Positions 54,744-64,000 of a stretch of DNA of 64,000 nucleotides are shown one piece after another. Position 1 is the first letter of the stretch; each line of letters starts with the position of its first letter. The notes under the pieces are model-generated. The model made no database searches, was not told where the DNA came from, and saw only the letters and a program-made list of their open reading frames with translations. The stretch spans positions 434,001 through 498,000 of the forward strand of contig DATMRW010000023.1 in the NCBI GenBank assembly GCA_035565775.1. The letters are read 5' to 3'. This stretch comes from PRO6 sp035565775. Its GTDB lineage: Bacteria; Pseudomonadota; Alphaproteobacteria; Rhizobiales; Xanthobacteraceae. A program made the translations under genes and the position numbers.

Positions 54744-55115
54744 CTATCCAGTGGCGCCGCCACTATCAGCCCAGTCTTTGAACGCCCCGAGATTGAATAC
54801 TTTTTCGTAGCCCATGTCCTTCAGCGTCTTGGCTGCGAGGGCCGAGCGACCGCCTGATGCGCAATACAGAATGAGTGTTTTGTCGGGGCTGAACTGGTTG
54901 TCGTGGTATGGCGAATTCGGGTCGGCGCGAAACTCCAGCATTCCTCGCGAGACATTGACGGCGCCATCGATCTTCCCGCTTTTCTCGACTTCGGGAGCAT
55001 CGCGGACGTCGACGATCAAGACGTTACCTTGTTCGATCATCTCACGTGCTTCGGACGGCGTGATCTTGGGAACCGAAGCGTTGGCAACTTCCAGCATGGA
55101 CTTGACGCTCAGCAT
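54744..55115 (-). CDS. Rhodanese-like sulfurtransferase
   Basis: 123 aa, a single rhodanese domain. The active-site loop is YCASGGRSA, with the catalytic Cys in CASGGR. Before it are VLIVDVRDAPEVEKSGKIDGA and VNVSRGMLEF, the usual rhodanese blocks. It moves sulfane sulfur between donors and acceptors, in cyanide detoxification or sulfur trafficking. GGAGGAGA lies before the ATG at 55115. Confidence 0.93.
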   Translation of the reverse strand: MLSVKSMLEVANASVPKITPSEAREMIEQGNVLIVDVRDAPEVEKSGKIDGAVNVSRGMLEFRADPNSPYHDNQFSPDKTLILYCASGGRSALAAKTLKDMGYEKVFNLGAFKDWADSGGATG

Positions 55116-55626
55116 TTGGTTCTCCTCCCAAATCATCGATTGGTCGTTGGCAGGCTAGTGCGTGGATATGTCATGTCAGGTTGAAAGCCGGTTCAAAGGT
55201 GCCGGGGAAATCACAGCCGCCAGAACTGTTGGCGGCATTTAGGGCGCTCAGTGGGGAGCAACCTCTGCGATAACGCGGGAAGTCAGCCCTTGATCCAACT
55301 GTCTCGCGTGAGGCCGTGGAACCCGAAAATGCAGGGTTTAGCTCGACCTGCGACCGACCGAGGGAAGGCTAGACACGCCGTCGGCGGGTGAAATGACCTG
55401 CCAGCCGGGGGCCGCCAGCAAGGGGGCCGCTCCCTCCCGAGGCGCCGCAACAAGCCCGGCGCTTCGTGTCTCAAGGATGCATCAGTTTGCTCATCGCTTC
55501 ATGGCGCGCTGGGCTGCGAGCGGCAAATAAACATGCGGCGCCTATTGCAGTCCGACAGGCTTTTCTATAAATCCGGCAGCGGGAAACCTCTCCCCACCGA
55601 GAGGCAGCTATCTGGAAGGATAGACG
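55116..55626. other. Long intergenic region upstream of serC
   Basis: 511 nt. The last 45 nt hold the probable serC leader RNA. The rest contains no tRNA, convincing frame or repeat that I can see. Confidence 0.6.
55587..55626 (+). ncRNA. Probable serC leader RNA motif
   Basis: Two consecutive hairpins just before the serC start. The first is CCTCTC / GAGAGG (55587-55604) with loop CCCACC. The second is CTATC / GATAG (55608-55623) with loop TGGAAG; the Shine-Dalgarno GGAAGGA spans loop and stem. This matches the alphaproteobacterial serC leader motif reported upstream of serC-serA operons, where the last hairpin covers the ribosome site. The match is by eye. Confidence 0.6.
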
Positions 55627-56799
<1,173 letters not shown>

Positions 56800-56824
56800 G
56801 GCAGCCGATTTTGCGGAGGTTTCC

Positions 56825-57142
56825 ATGATCTCGCGCATCTGGCACGGCTGGACCACGCCCGCGAATGCAGACGCCTATGAGCGTCTGCTGCGGACGGAAA
56901 TCTTTCCGGGCATTCTGGCGCGCAAGATCGATGGCTTCCGAAACATCACGCTGCTGCGGCGGAACGTTCCGGGCGAAGTCGAATTCGTCACCGAGATGAT
57001 TTTTGACTCGCTCGACGCCGTCATCGCCTTCGCCGGACCGAACTACGAGGAAGGCGTCGTGCCGAGCAAGGCGCGCGCGGTGCTGTCGCGGTTCGACGCT
57101 ACATCCCGGCACTACGAGATCATCGAGACGCGCGACAACTGA
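56825..57142 (+). CDS. Small ABM-like dimeric alpha/beta-barrel protein
   Basis: 105 aa. The layout (SRIWHGWTTPANADAYERLL at the N-terminus, then a beta-strand with LLRRNVPGEVEFVTEMIF and a C-terminal strand) fits the antibiotic-biosynthesis-monooxygenase-like ferredoxin fold. No catalytic residue can be named. It sits between serC and serA, with 25 nt and 62 nt gaps, in the same direction. Role in serine synthesis is unproven. GGAGG lies 6 nt before the ATG. Confidence 0.8.
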   Translation: MISRIWHGWTTPANADAYERLLRTEIFPGILARKIDGFRNITLLRRNVPGEVEFVTEMIFDSLDAVIAFAGPNYEEGVVPSKARAVLSRFDATSRHYEIIETRDN

Positions 57143-57204
57143 TTGGCGCGTTCGCAACCGTCCATCATCTGATCACTACGATCTGATCATTTCTGGAGCC
57201 GATC

Positions 57205-58794
57205 ATGGCCAAGCCCAAAGTTCTCATCTCTGACGCACTGTCCCCGGCCGCCGTGCAGATCTTCAAGGATCGCGGCATCGAGGTCGATTTCCAGCCGGCG
57301 CTCGGCAAGGACAAGGAAAAGCTCGCCGAGATCATCGGCAACTATGACGGTCTCGCCATCCGCTCGGCCACCAAGGCGACCGCAAAAATTCTCGAGAAGG
57401 CGAACAACCTCAAGGTGATCGGCCGCGCCGGCATCGGCGTCGACAACGTCGAGATCCCGGCTGCGACGGCGAAGGGCATCATCGTGATGAACACGCCGTT
57501 CGGCAACTCGATCACCACCGCCGAGCACGCCGTCACCCTGATGCTGTCGCTGGCGCGTGAGATCCCGCAGGCCGACGCCTCGACGCAGGCGGGCAAGTGG
57601 GAAAAGAACCGCTTCATGGGCGTCGAGATCACCGGCAAGACGCTCGGCGTGATCGGCTGCGGCAACATCGGCGCGATCGTCGCCGACCGCGCGCTCGGCC
57701 TGAAGATGAAGGTGGTCGCCTACGATCCGTTCCTGTCACCCGAGCGCGCCAAGGATATTGGCGTCGAGAAGGTCGAGCTCGACGATCTGCTGAAGCGCGC
57801 CGACTTCATCACCCTGCACACGCCGCTGACCGACAAGACCCGCAACATCATCGATGCCGCGGCGCTCGCCAAGACGAAGAAGGGTGTGCGCATCATCAAC
57901 TGCGCCCGCGGCGGCCTTGTCGATGAAGAGGCGCTGGCGGAAGCGCTCAAGTCCGGCCACGTCGCCGGCGCCGCCTTCGACGTGTTCGTCGAGGAGCCGG
58001 CCACCAGCAACGTGCTGTTCGGCCTGCCGAACGTGATCTGCACCCCGCATCTCGGCGCATCGACCACCGAGGCGCAGGAAAACGTCGCGCTGCAGGTCGC
58101 CGAGCAGATGAGCGACTACCTGCTGACCGGCGCGATCTCGAACGCGATCAACTTCCCGTCGATCACCGCCGAGGAAGCGCCGAAGCTCAAGCCGTTCGTC
58201 GAACTTGCGGAGAAGCTCGGCTCGTTCGCGGGGCAGCTCACCGAGACCGGCATCACCAAGGTGACGATCACCTATGAGGGCGCCGTGGCGCAGATGAAGG
58301 TCAAGGCGCTGACCTCGGCCGCCCTGTCGGGCCTGCTTCGCCCGATGCTCGGCGACGTCAACGTCGTCTCCGCGCCGGTCGTCGCCAAGGAGCGCGGCAT
58401 GGTGGTCGAGGAGGTCACGCGCGCGGCCGAGAGCGACTATGAGAGCCTGATCACGATCACCGTCACCACCGAGCGGCAGTCGCGTTCGGTCTCCGGAACG
58501 GTGTTCGCGGACGGCCAGCCGCGTCTCATCGAGATCAAGGGCATCCGCGTCGACGCCGCTTTCGGCAAGTCGATGATCTACGTCACCAATGAGGACAAGC
58601 CGGGCTTCATCGGCTCCTTCGCTTCGATCCTTGGCTCGGCCGGGGTCAACATCGCGACCTTCAATCTCGGCCGCAAGGCGCAGGGCGGCGACGCCATTGC
58701 GCTGGTCGAAGTCGACGGCCCGGTGCCGGCGGACGTGCTCGCCAAGGTGCAGGCCCTGCCGCAGGTCAAGCAGGCCAAGGCGCTGGTGTTCTGA
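57205..58794 (+). CDS. serA: D-3-phosphoglycerate dehydrogenase
   Basis: 529 aa, the long form. It has a substrate and NAD-binding core (GRAGIGVDNVEIPAAT, VIGCGNIGAIVADRALG, NCARGGLVDEEAL), an intervening domain (about 315-450), and a C-terminal ACT domain (about 455-529) starting MIYVTNEDKPGFIGSFASI. The catalytic His is in TPHLGAST. It oxidises 3-phosphoglycerate in the first step of serine synthesis. The ACT domain suggests feedback by serine, but this is inferred from family. Two ATCTGATCA repeats lie in its leader. Confidence 0.97.
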   Translation: MAKPKVLISDALSPAAVQIFKDRGIEVDFQPALGKDKEKLAEIIGNYDGLAIRSATKATAKILEKANNLKVIGRAGIGVDNVEIPAATAKGIIVMNTPFGNSITTAEHAVTLMLSLAREIPQADASTQAGKWEKNRFMGVEITGKTLGVIGCGNIGAIVADRALGLKMKVVAYDPFLSPERAKDIGVEKVELDDLLKRADFITLHTPLTDKTRNIIDAAALAKTKKGVRIINCARGGLVDEEALAEALKSGHVAGAAFDVFVEEPATSNVLFGLPNVICTPHLGASTTEAQENVALQVAEQMSDYLLTGAISNAINFPSITAEEAPKLKPFVELAEKLGSFAGQLTETGITKVTITYEGAVAQMKVKALTSAALSGLLRPMLGDVNVVSAPVVAKERGMVVEEVTRAAESDYESLITITVTTERQSRSVSGTVFADGQPRLIEIKGIRVDAAFGKSMIYVTNEDKPGFIGSFASILGSAGVNIATFNLGRKAQGGDAIALVEVDGPVPADVLAKVQALPQVKQAKALVF

Positions 58795-58848
58795 GGCGCT
58801 GAGCTTCTTGGGTGCGTGCCATCAGGGCGTGCGCCGCAGCCAAAACCG

Positions 58849-58880
58849 AAAACACCCCCGGAGCGATCCGGGGGTGTTTT
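58849..58880. terminator. Bidirectional terminator between serA and EamA gene
   Basis: A perfect 14-bp stem (AAAACACCCCCGGA / TCCGGGGGTGTTTT) with a 4-nt loop. It ends the serC-serA operon and the convergent transporter gene. Confidence 0.92.
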
Positions 58881-59801
58881 TTATTTCCGCGAGGCGAAGA
58901 AGATGCCGCAGAGCACCAGCGCGTAGCCGATCAGGTGGAAGAGCTGAAAGCGCTCGCCGAGCAGGGCGATCGCCATCGCCGAGCCGAACACCGGCACGAG
59001 ATGGAAGAACGGCGCGGCGCGGTTCGGGCCGATCAGCGCGATGCCGCGATTGAAGCAGAGATAGGACCCGGTCGAGGGAAAGATCACGACATAGACCAGC
59101 GTGACGATGGTGATGCCGTCGAGCGACAGCGTGAAGCCGGCGCCGGCTTCCCACGCCATGAACGGCAGCAGCATCAGCGAGCCGCACCCCATCGTGAAGC
59201 AGATCAGCGACAGCGGATGGATGTCCGGCCGGCGCGGCATCAGCGCCGAGTAGATGCCGAACACGACCAGCGCGCCGGTGAACATGATGTCGCCGATGTT
59301 GAATTCGATCGCGGTCAGCGCGCTGAGATCGCCCCGCATCAGGATGATCAGCACCCCCAGCATGGATACGGTGATGCCGAGCGCCTGCGCGCGGGTGAGG
59401 CGCACGCCGAACAGGATCAGGAGCCACAGCGCGACGAACAGCGGGCCGGAGGATTGGATGAGCAGGGCGTTGATCGCCTGGGTGTATTGCAGCCCCCAGT
59501 AGGACAGCGTGTTGTTGAGGGCGAATCCGCAGGCCCCGAGCGCGAACATCAAGGGCAGGTGCTGGCGGATCACCGGCCAGTCGTGCCGCAGGTGGCGCCA
59601 TGCGAAGGGCAGCAGCAGCATGCACGCCCCGATCCAGCGAATGCCGGTGAGCGTGATCGGCGGCACGTGATGGGCGACATAGCGTCCGAGCACGATATTG
59701 CCAGCCCAGAACAGCGACATCAGGCTGAGCAGCAGATAGGGCTGATTCCAGACCCACGCGGCGACGGACGAACGGGACGGAGAGGTTCCGGTGACGGTCA
59801 T
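58881..59801 (-). CDS. EamA/DMT-family transporter
   Basis: About 306 aa, ten hydrophobic helices in two EamA repeats. The first begins LLLSLMSLFWAGNIVLGRY, the second from about residue 165 (GDIMFTGALVVFGIYSALMP). The end IGYALVLCGIFFASRK is typical. It probably exports amino acids or metabolites. The ATG at 59801 is taken as start; a TTG at 59813 is possible, and neither has a clear ribosome site. It converges on serA. Confidence 0.9.
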   Translation of the reverse strand: MTVTGTSPSRSSVAAWVWNQPYLLLSLMSLFWAGNIVLGRYVAHHVPPITLTGIRWIGACMLLLPFAWRHLRHDWPVIRQHLPLMFALGACGFALNNTLSYWGLQYTQAINALLIQSSGPLFVALWLLILFGVRLTRAQALGITVSMLGVLIILMRGDLSALTAIEFNIGDIMFTGALVVFGIYSALMPRRPDIHPLSLICFTMGCGSLMLLPFMAWEAGAGFTLSLDGITIVTLVYVVIFPSTGSYLCFNRGIALIGPNRAAPFFHLVPVFGSAMAIALLGERFQLFHLIGYALVLCGIFFASRK

Positions 59802-60426
59802 GGCGCGCCGCAACCGTGCGAGATACGGGCCGGAGCCGGCGAGGCGTGATCCGCGGTCGAATCACCAGGTCTTGCCGTCAGACAGAAGGCAGCCCGAGGC
59901 AGGTCGGGGTCCATTGGTTGCGCGAGCATTGTCCGGGGAAGGTGCAGATGCGAGACCCGATTGGGGTCGATGTGGCGCAGTGTCGCGTGATTTGAGCGCC
60001 GCGGGCAACCATCATTCCCGAAAGGCTCCCATGCCGGAATGCGGCGCGGCCATTGCAGCCCTGCAGCGCCAGGTTGCGCGGCGCAGCCTGCCGCACAGGG
60101 ATTTTGAGAGTTTTCAATCGTTTATAGGTAGATGTGATGACCCCGGCGGTGCGTATCGCTTGCACCGCACGCCCTCATCCGTTATCCGGTTAGCTGCCTT
60201 GCCTGAGCGCGGTCCCGCGCCGGCAGGTTTGTCTTGCCCTGAATTGCGTCGCTGCTTTGCCGGACGGATCGTCTCACAACGGTTTTCTGGCGCGTCGTTT
60301 GGCGGGGTAAACGGACCCTGTGGGGCAGAACAAGAATGCGTTTAGCGCCCGGTTCCGGGCAGTGTCACAGGTTTCGAGCTTTGGCGCGCGGCGCCGGGCT
60401 GTTCTGGCTGAAGGGATTGTTTCGGC
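59802..60426. other. Long intergenic region upstream of purA
   Basis: 625 nt between the divergent EamA gene and purA, the longest gap in the window. It contains a small minus-strand frame with four Cys (59878-60012, listed separately) and no recognisable RNA. It probably holds two promoters. Confidence 0.5.
59878..60012 (-). CDS. Tentative 44-aa Cys-rich small protein
   Basis: 44 codons after the ATG at 60012, with a second in-frame ATG immediately before. Cysteines fall in TRHCATS, SRICTFPGQC and TPTCLG. Codon third positions are mostly G or C. GGGA lies just upstream. The C-terminal CTFPGQCSRNQWTPTC looks like a compact disulfide motif, but there is no signal peptide. It may be chance. 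Confidence 0.3.
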   Translation of the reverse strand: MVARGAQITRHCATSTPIGSRICTFPGQCSRNQWTPTCLGLPSV

Positions 60427-61719
<1,293 letters not shown>

Positions 61720-61722
61720 GAT

Positions 61723-61757
61723 TTTCGCCCCCTTGATTGATCTTCTCGGGGGCGAAA
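61723..61757 (+). terminator. Terminator-like hairpin after purA
   Basis: A 10-bp stem (TTTCGCCCCC / GGGGGCGAAA) with a 15-nt loop, starting four bases past the purA stop. It has no long T-tract. Confidence 0.6.
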
Positions 61758-61927
61758 TCATGCTTAATCAATCATTCGAGGGTAATGTCTGATTCGTGGT
61801 TCGCCATATTCGCATCGCTCTGATGCGGCAAAGGCGGTAGCCAAGGTTCACATACCCAGCTCGGAACGGTCCCGGTTCTGTCTGTTTGGTATGTCAGTAG
61901 GCTAGAATTCAACAAGACTGGACGAGG

Positions 61928-63481
61928 ATGGCAGACTACTACCCGCTCATTGCACGCGCCGTTGCCGGGCTGGACTCGACCGCCACAGGCGAGAGCCGCC
62001 GTGCGCTCTATGAACGGGCGCGATCGGCGCTGATCACGCAGCTTCGCGGCGTGCAGCCGCCTTTGACCGAGTCCGAGATCACCCGCGAACGGCTGTCCCT
62101 TGAAGAGGCGATCCGCAAGGTTGAGGCCGAGGCCGCGCAGCGCGGCCGCCCCGACGGCCGGCCTGCCGCCGCGCCACCGACGCCAACGCCGCCGCCCGCG
62201 CCCGAGGGGCCGCAGAAGCCGCGCTCCGGCGATGCCTTCCGCGCAGCGACGACGCGCGCGCGCTCGACGCCGCTGTCCTCGGGCGGCACGGCGCGCCCGG
62301 CATCCGAGACCCGCGCCCGGCCGCTGACGCCACTTTCCGATCAGCCGTCGCTGCCGGAGACTAGGCTGCCGCGCGTTCCGCGCCCGATTCCGCCTCCGGT
62401 TGCGCCGCGTCCGGAGACGCCCGCCGCCGCTGCCGTCGAGCCCACCGCGACCGAGCGCGCGGGGCTTCGCGATTTGCGCGATGCCGCCGCCGGGCCGGAG
62501 CAGCCCGAGGCGCCGGCGCCAAAGGCCAATCGCCCGGCGCGCCGCAGCTTCACGGGTGCGCCTGCCCCATCGCCGTCGTCCGAATTCGATCGCCTCGAAG
62601 CGGGCCTGGATGAGCGCGTCGCCGGACCGGCAGCCGCCCGCCGTGGCCCCGGGCCCGGCATGGAATCCCCGGCGAACGGCAAGGGACGTCCGCCCAAGGC
62701 GGCCAAGCCGCCGCGGCTGCCAAGTGGCCGCAAATTCCCGACCGCGCTGATGATCGTGCTCGGCCTCCTGATGGTGCTGGGCGGGCTGGTGATCTGGCAG
62801 TGGCCAAAAATTTCTGAGGTCGCGCGCACCTATATGGGGCCGACCAACAAGATCGCGCAGGCGCCGAAGGATACGGGACCGGCGGTGCGGCCGAAGATCA
62901 CCGACCGGGTCGGCCAGCCGAGCTCGTCGCAGACGATCGCGCCGGTCGCCCAGCGCGTTGTTCTGTACGACGAGGACCCCGCGCAGCCGCAGGGCAAGCA
63001 GTATGTCGGGACCGTCGTCTGGCGCACCGAAGAGGTGAAGGGCTCCGGCAGCCAGCCGGATCTTGCGATCCGCGCCGATGTCGAAATTCCCGAGCGCAAG
63101 TTCAAGATGACCCTTTCGCTTCGCCGCAACACCGACCAGTCGCTGCCGGCGAGCCATACGGCCGAGCTGAACTTCACGTTGCCGCCTGACTTCGACAGCG
63201 GCGGCATCGCCAACGTGCCGGGCATCCTGATGAAGTCGAACGAGCAGGCGCGTGGTACGCCGCTGGCGGGGCTTGCGGTGAAGGTGACCGACAACTTCTT
63301 CCTGATCGGCCTCTCCAATGTGGATGTTGACCGTGCCCGCAACATCCAGCTTCTCAAGGAGCGCTCGTGGTTCGATGTGCCGCTGGTCTACGCCAATCAG
63401 CGCCGGGCCATTCTCGCCATCGAAAAGGGCGAACCGGGCGAGCGCGCCTTCCAGGATGCTTTCCGCGCCTGGGGCGAGTAG
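61928..63481 (+). CDS. Pro/Ala-rich membrane-anchored protein of unknown function
   Basis: 517 aa in three parts. An N-terminal helical domain (about 1-75) opens MADYYPLIARAVAGLDSTA and contains SRRALYERARSALITQLR. A Pro/Ala/Arg-rich disordered linker runs from about 76 to 270. A single membrane helix (LMIVLGLLMVLGGLVIW, about 276-296) is followed by a periplasmic domain of about 200 aa. This Nterm-in topology is inferred. Similar proteins occur next to purA/rpoH in Bradyrhizobium relatives. No function is recognised. Confidence 0.8.
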   Translation: MADYYPLIARAVAGLDSTATGESRRALYERARSALITQLRGVQPPLTESEITRERLSLEEAIRKVEAEAAQRGRPDGRPAAAPPTPTPPPAPEGPQKPRSGDAFRAATTRARSTPLSSGGTARPASETRARPLTPLSDQPSLPETRLPRVPRPIPPPVAPRPETPAAAAVEPTATERAGLRDLRDAAAGPEQPEAPAPKANRPARRSFTGAPAPSPSSEFDRLEAGLDERVAGPAAARRGPGPGMESPANGKGRPPKAAKPPRLPSGRKFPTALMIVLGLLMVLGGLVIWQWPKISEVARTYMGPTNKIAQAPKDTGPAVRPKITDRVGQPSSSQTIAPVAQRVVLYDEDPAQPQGKQYVGTVVWRTEEVKGSGSQPDLAIRADVEIPERKFKMTLSLRRNTDQSLPASHTAELNFTLPPDFDSGGIANVPGILMKSNEQARGTPLAGLAVKVTDNFFLIGLSNVDVDRARNIQLLKERSWFDVPLVYANQRRAILAIEKGEPGERAFQDAFRAWGE

Positions 63482-63501
63482 CAGATCCTAAAATCAGACA
63501 G

Positions 63502-63529
63502 CAAAAAGCCGGCGTCACCGCCGGCTTTT
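63502..63529. terminator. Bidirectional terminator between the unknown gene and rpoH
   Basis: A perfect 12-bp stem (AAAAAGCCGGCG / CGCCGGCTTTTT) with loop TCAC, lying between convergent genes. Confidence 0.92.
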
Positions 63530-63561
63530 TCATTGGTCGCGTATCGGCCGCCGCGGCGCGG

Positions 63562-64000
63562 TCAGTGTGCCGCGGCGAGGGCGGCCTCTTCCTGCTGGGC
63601 GACGGTGGTCTTCACCGCCTCCTGAACCTTCTCGAAGGCGCGGACCTCGATCTGGCGCACGCGCTCGCGGGAGACGCCGAACTCCGTCGCCAGCTCCTCC
63701 AGCGTCATCGGCTCATCGGCGAGCCGGCGGGCCTCGAAGATGCGGCGTTCGCGAGGGTTGAGCACGTTCATCGCGCCGGTCAGCGCCTTGCGCCGATGGT
63801 CGTACTCTTCGTGCTCGGCAAGGCGGGTCTCCTGGTCGGGGGTATTGTCCACCAGCCAGTCCTGCCATTCGCCCGGATCGCCGTCGTCGCGGATCGGCGC
63901 GTTGAGCGAAGCGTCGCCGCCGAGCCGGCGATTCATCTCGACCACGTCCTGCTCGGTAACGCCGAGGCGCTTGGCGATCAGCTTGACCTGATCGGGATGC
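63562..64000 (-). CDS. rpoH: RNA polymerase sigma-32 factor (3' part; gene runs off the window)
   Basis: The last 145 codons of a sigma-70-family protein; the start lies beyond the window end. Region 4.2 is seen as MTLEELATEFGVSRERVRQ then IEVRAFEKVQ. The stretch ALTGAMNVLNPRERRIFEAR is region 4.1. The visible KLIAKRLGVTEQDVVEMNRR belongs to region 3 of RpoH-type factors. It directs heat-shock transcription. The choice of rpoH over another group 3 sigma factor rests on this pattern and on the usual serC-serA-purA neighbourhood. Confidence 0.88.
   Translation of the reverse strand, partial: HPDQVKLIAKRLGVTEQDVVEMNRRLGGDASLNAPIRDDGDPGEWQDWLVDNTPDQETRLAEHEEYDHRRKALTGAMNVLNPRERRIFEARRLADEPMTLEELATEFGVSRERVRQIEVRAFEKVQEAVKTTVAQQEEAALAAAH

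Overview
The window is 64 kb of GC-rich, densely coding chromosome from an alphaproteobacterium, most probably of the Bradyrhizobium/Rhodopseudomonas/Afipia/Nitrobacter group (Nitrobacteraceae). That placement rests on protein flavour and gene order, such as lgt-midA-pgeF beside ubiK, rplY-pth-ychF, serC-serA followed by purA and rpoH, DUF992 proteins and small Omp25-type barrels. It is not based on a marker-gene comparison. I see no rRNA, tRNA, insertion sequence, prophage, CRISPR array or obvious genomic island. Gene style is uniform apart from one AT-rich patch at about 42.37-42.48 kb. About 68 genes are called, and the window ends inside rpoH.

Region by region. 0-5.3 kb: two hot-dog thioesterases, small secreted proteins, an RNase T2, rlmJ, a cold-shock protein and a beta-barrel outer-membrane protein. 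5.5-11.6 kb: uvrC, then the tight run pgsA-moaD-moaE-prmB, and a MATE exporter behind a strong terminator. 11.7-15.8 kb: ilvE, divergent from a MarR / OmpR-type regulator / EnvZ-type kinase operon. 15.9-22.3 kb: proC, a YbjN-like gene, prs, and lgt-midA-pgeF divergent from ubiK. 22.4-25.4 kb: rplY, pth, ychF and a small membrane protein.

25.6-36.4 kb: a pair of MaoC-like hydratases, several small unknowns, a CsaA-like protein, a histone H1-like Lys/Ala-rich protein, an unusually long uvrB, a polytopic membrane protein, yfcG, a CWC zinc-ribbon-like protein, an aldo/keto reductase and a DUF486 protein. 36.6-45.4 kb: a GST, an aspartate aminotransferase, tandem DUF992 genes, an EF-G-like paralogue, an XRE regulator with a SulP transporter, and aroE. 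45.5-54.6 kb: a flavin monooxygenase, an L-lactate dehydrogenase, a small FPASDP-motif protein, glmM, an Fsr-type exporter, two outer-membrane barrels and a GST. 54.7-64 kb: a rhodanese, the serine operon serC-(ABM-like)-serA behind a probable serC leader RNA, an EamA transporter, purA, a Pro/Ala-rich membrane-anchored unknown, and the 3' part of rpoH.

Most of the window is housekeeping: amino-acid, nucleotide, cofactor, envelope, translation and nucleotide-excision-repair genes. The most interesting points are regulatory or architectural. Exact TTAA-N7-TTAA (CtrA-type) boxes lie in front of two outer-membrane-protein genes. A probable serC leader has its Shine-Dalgarno in a hairpin. A terminator-like hairpin sits in the rplY leader. 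A 12-bp minisatellite lies inside the extra N-terminus of UvrB. An EF-G paralogue has degenerate GTPase motifs, and the EnvZ-like kinase has an altered H-box. I did not find a clearly novel multi-gene system, and I do not claim one.
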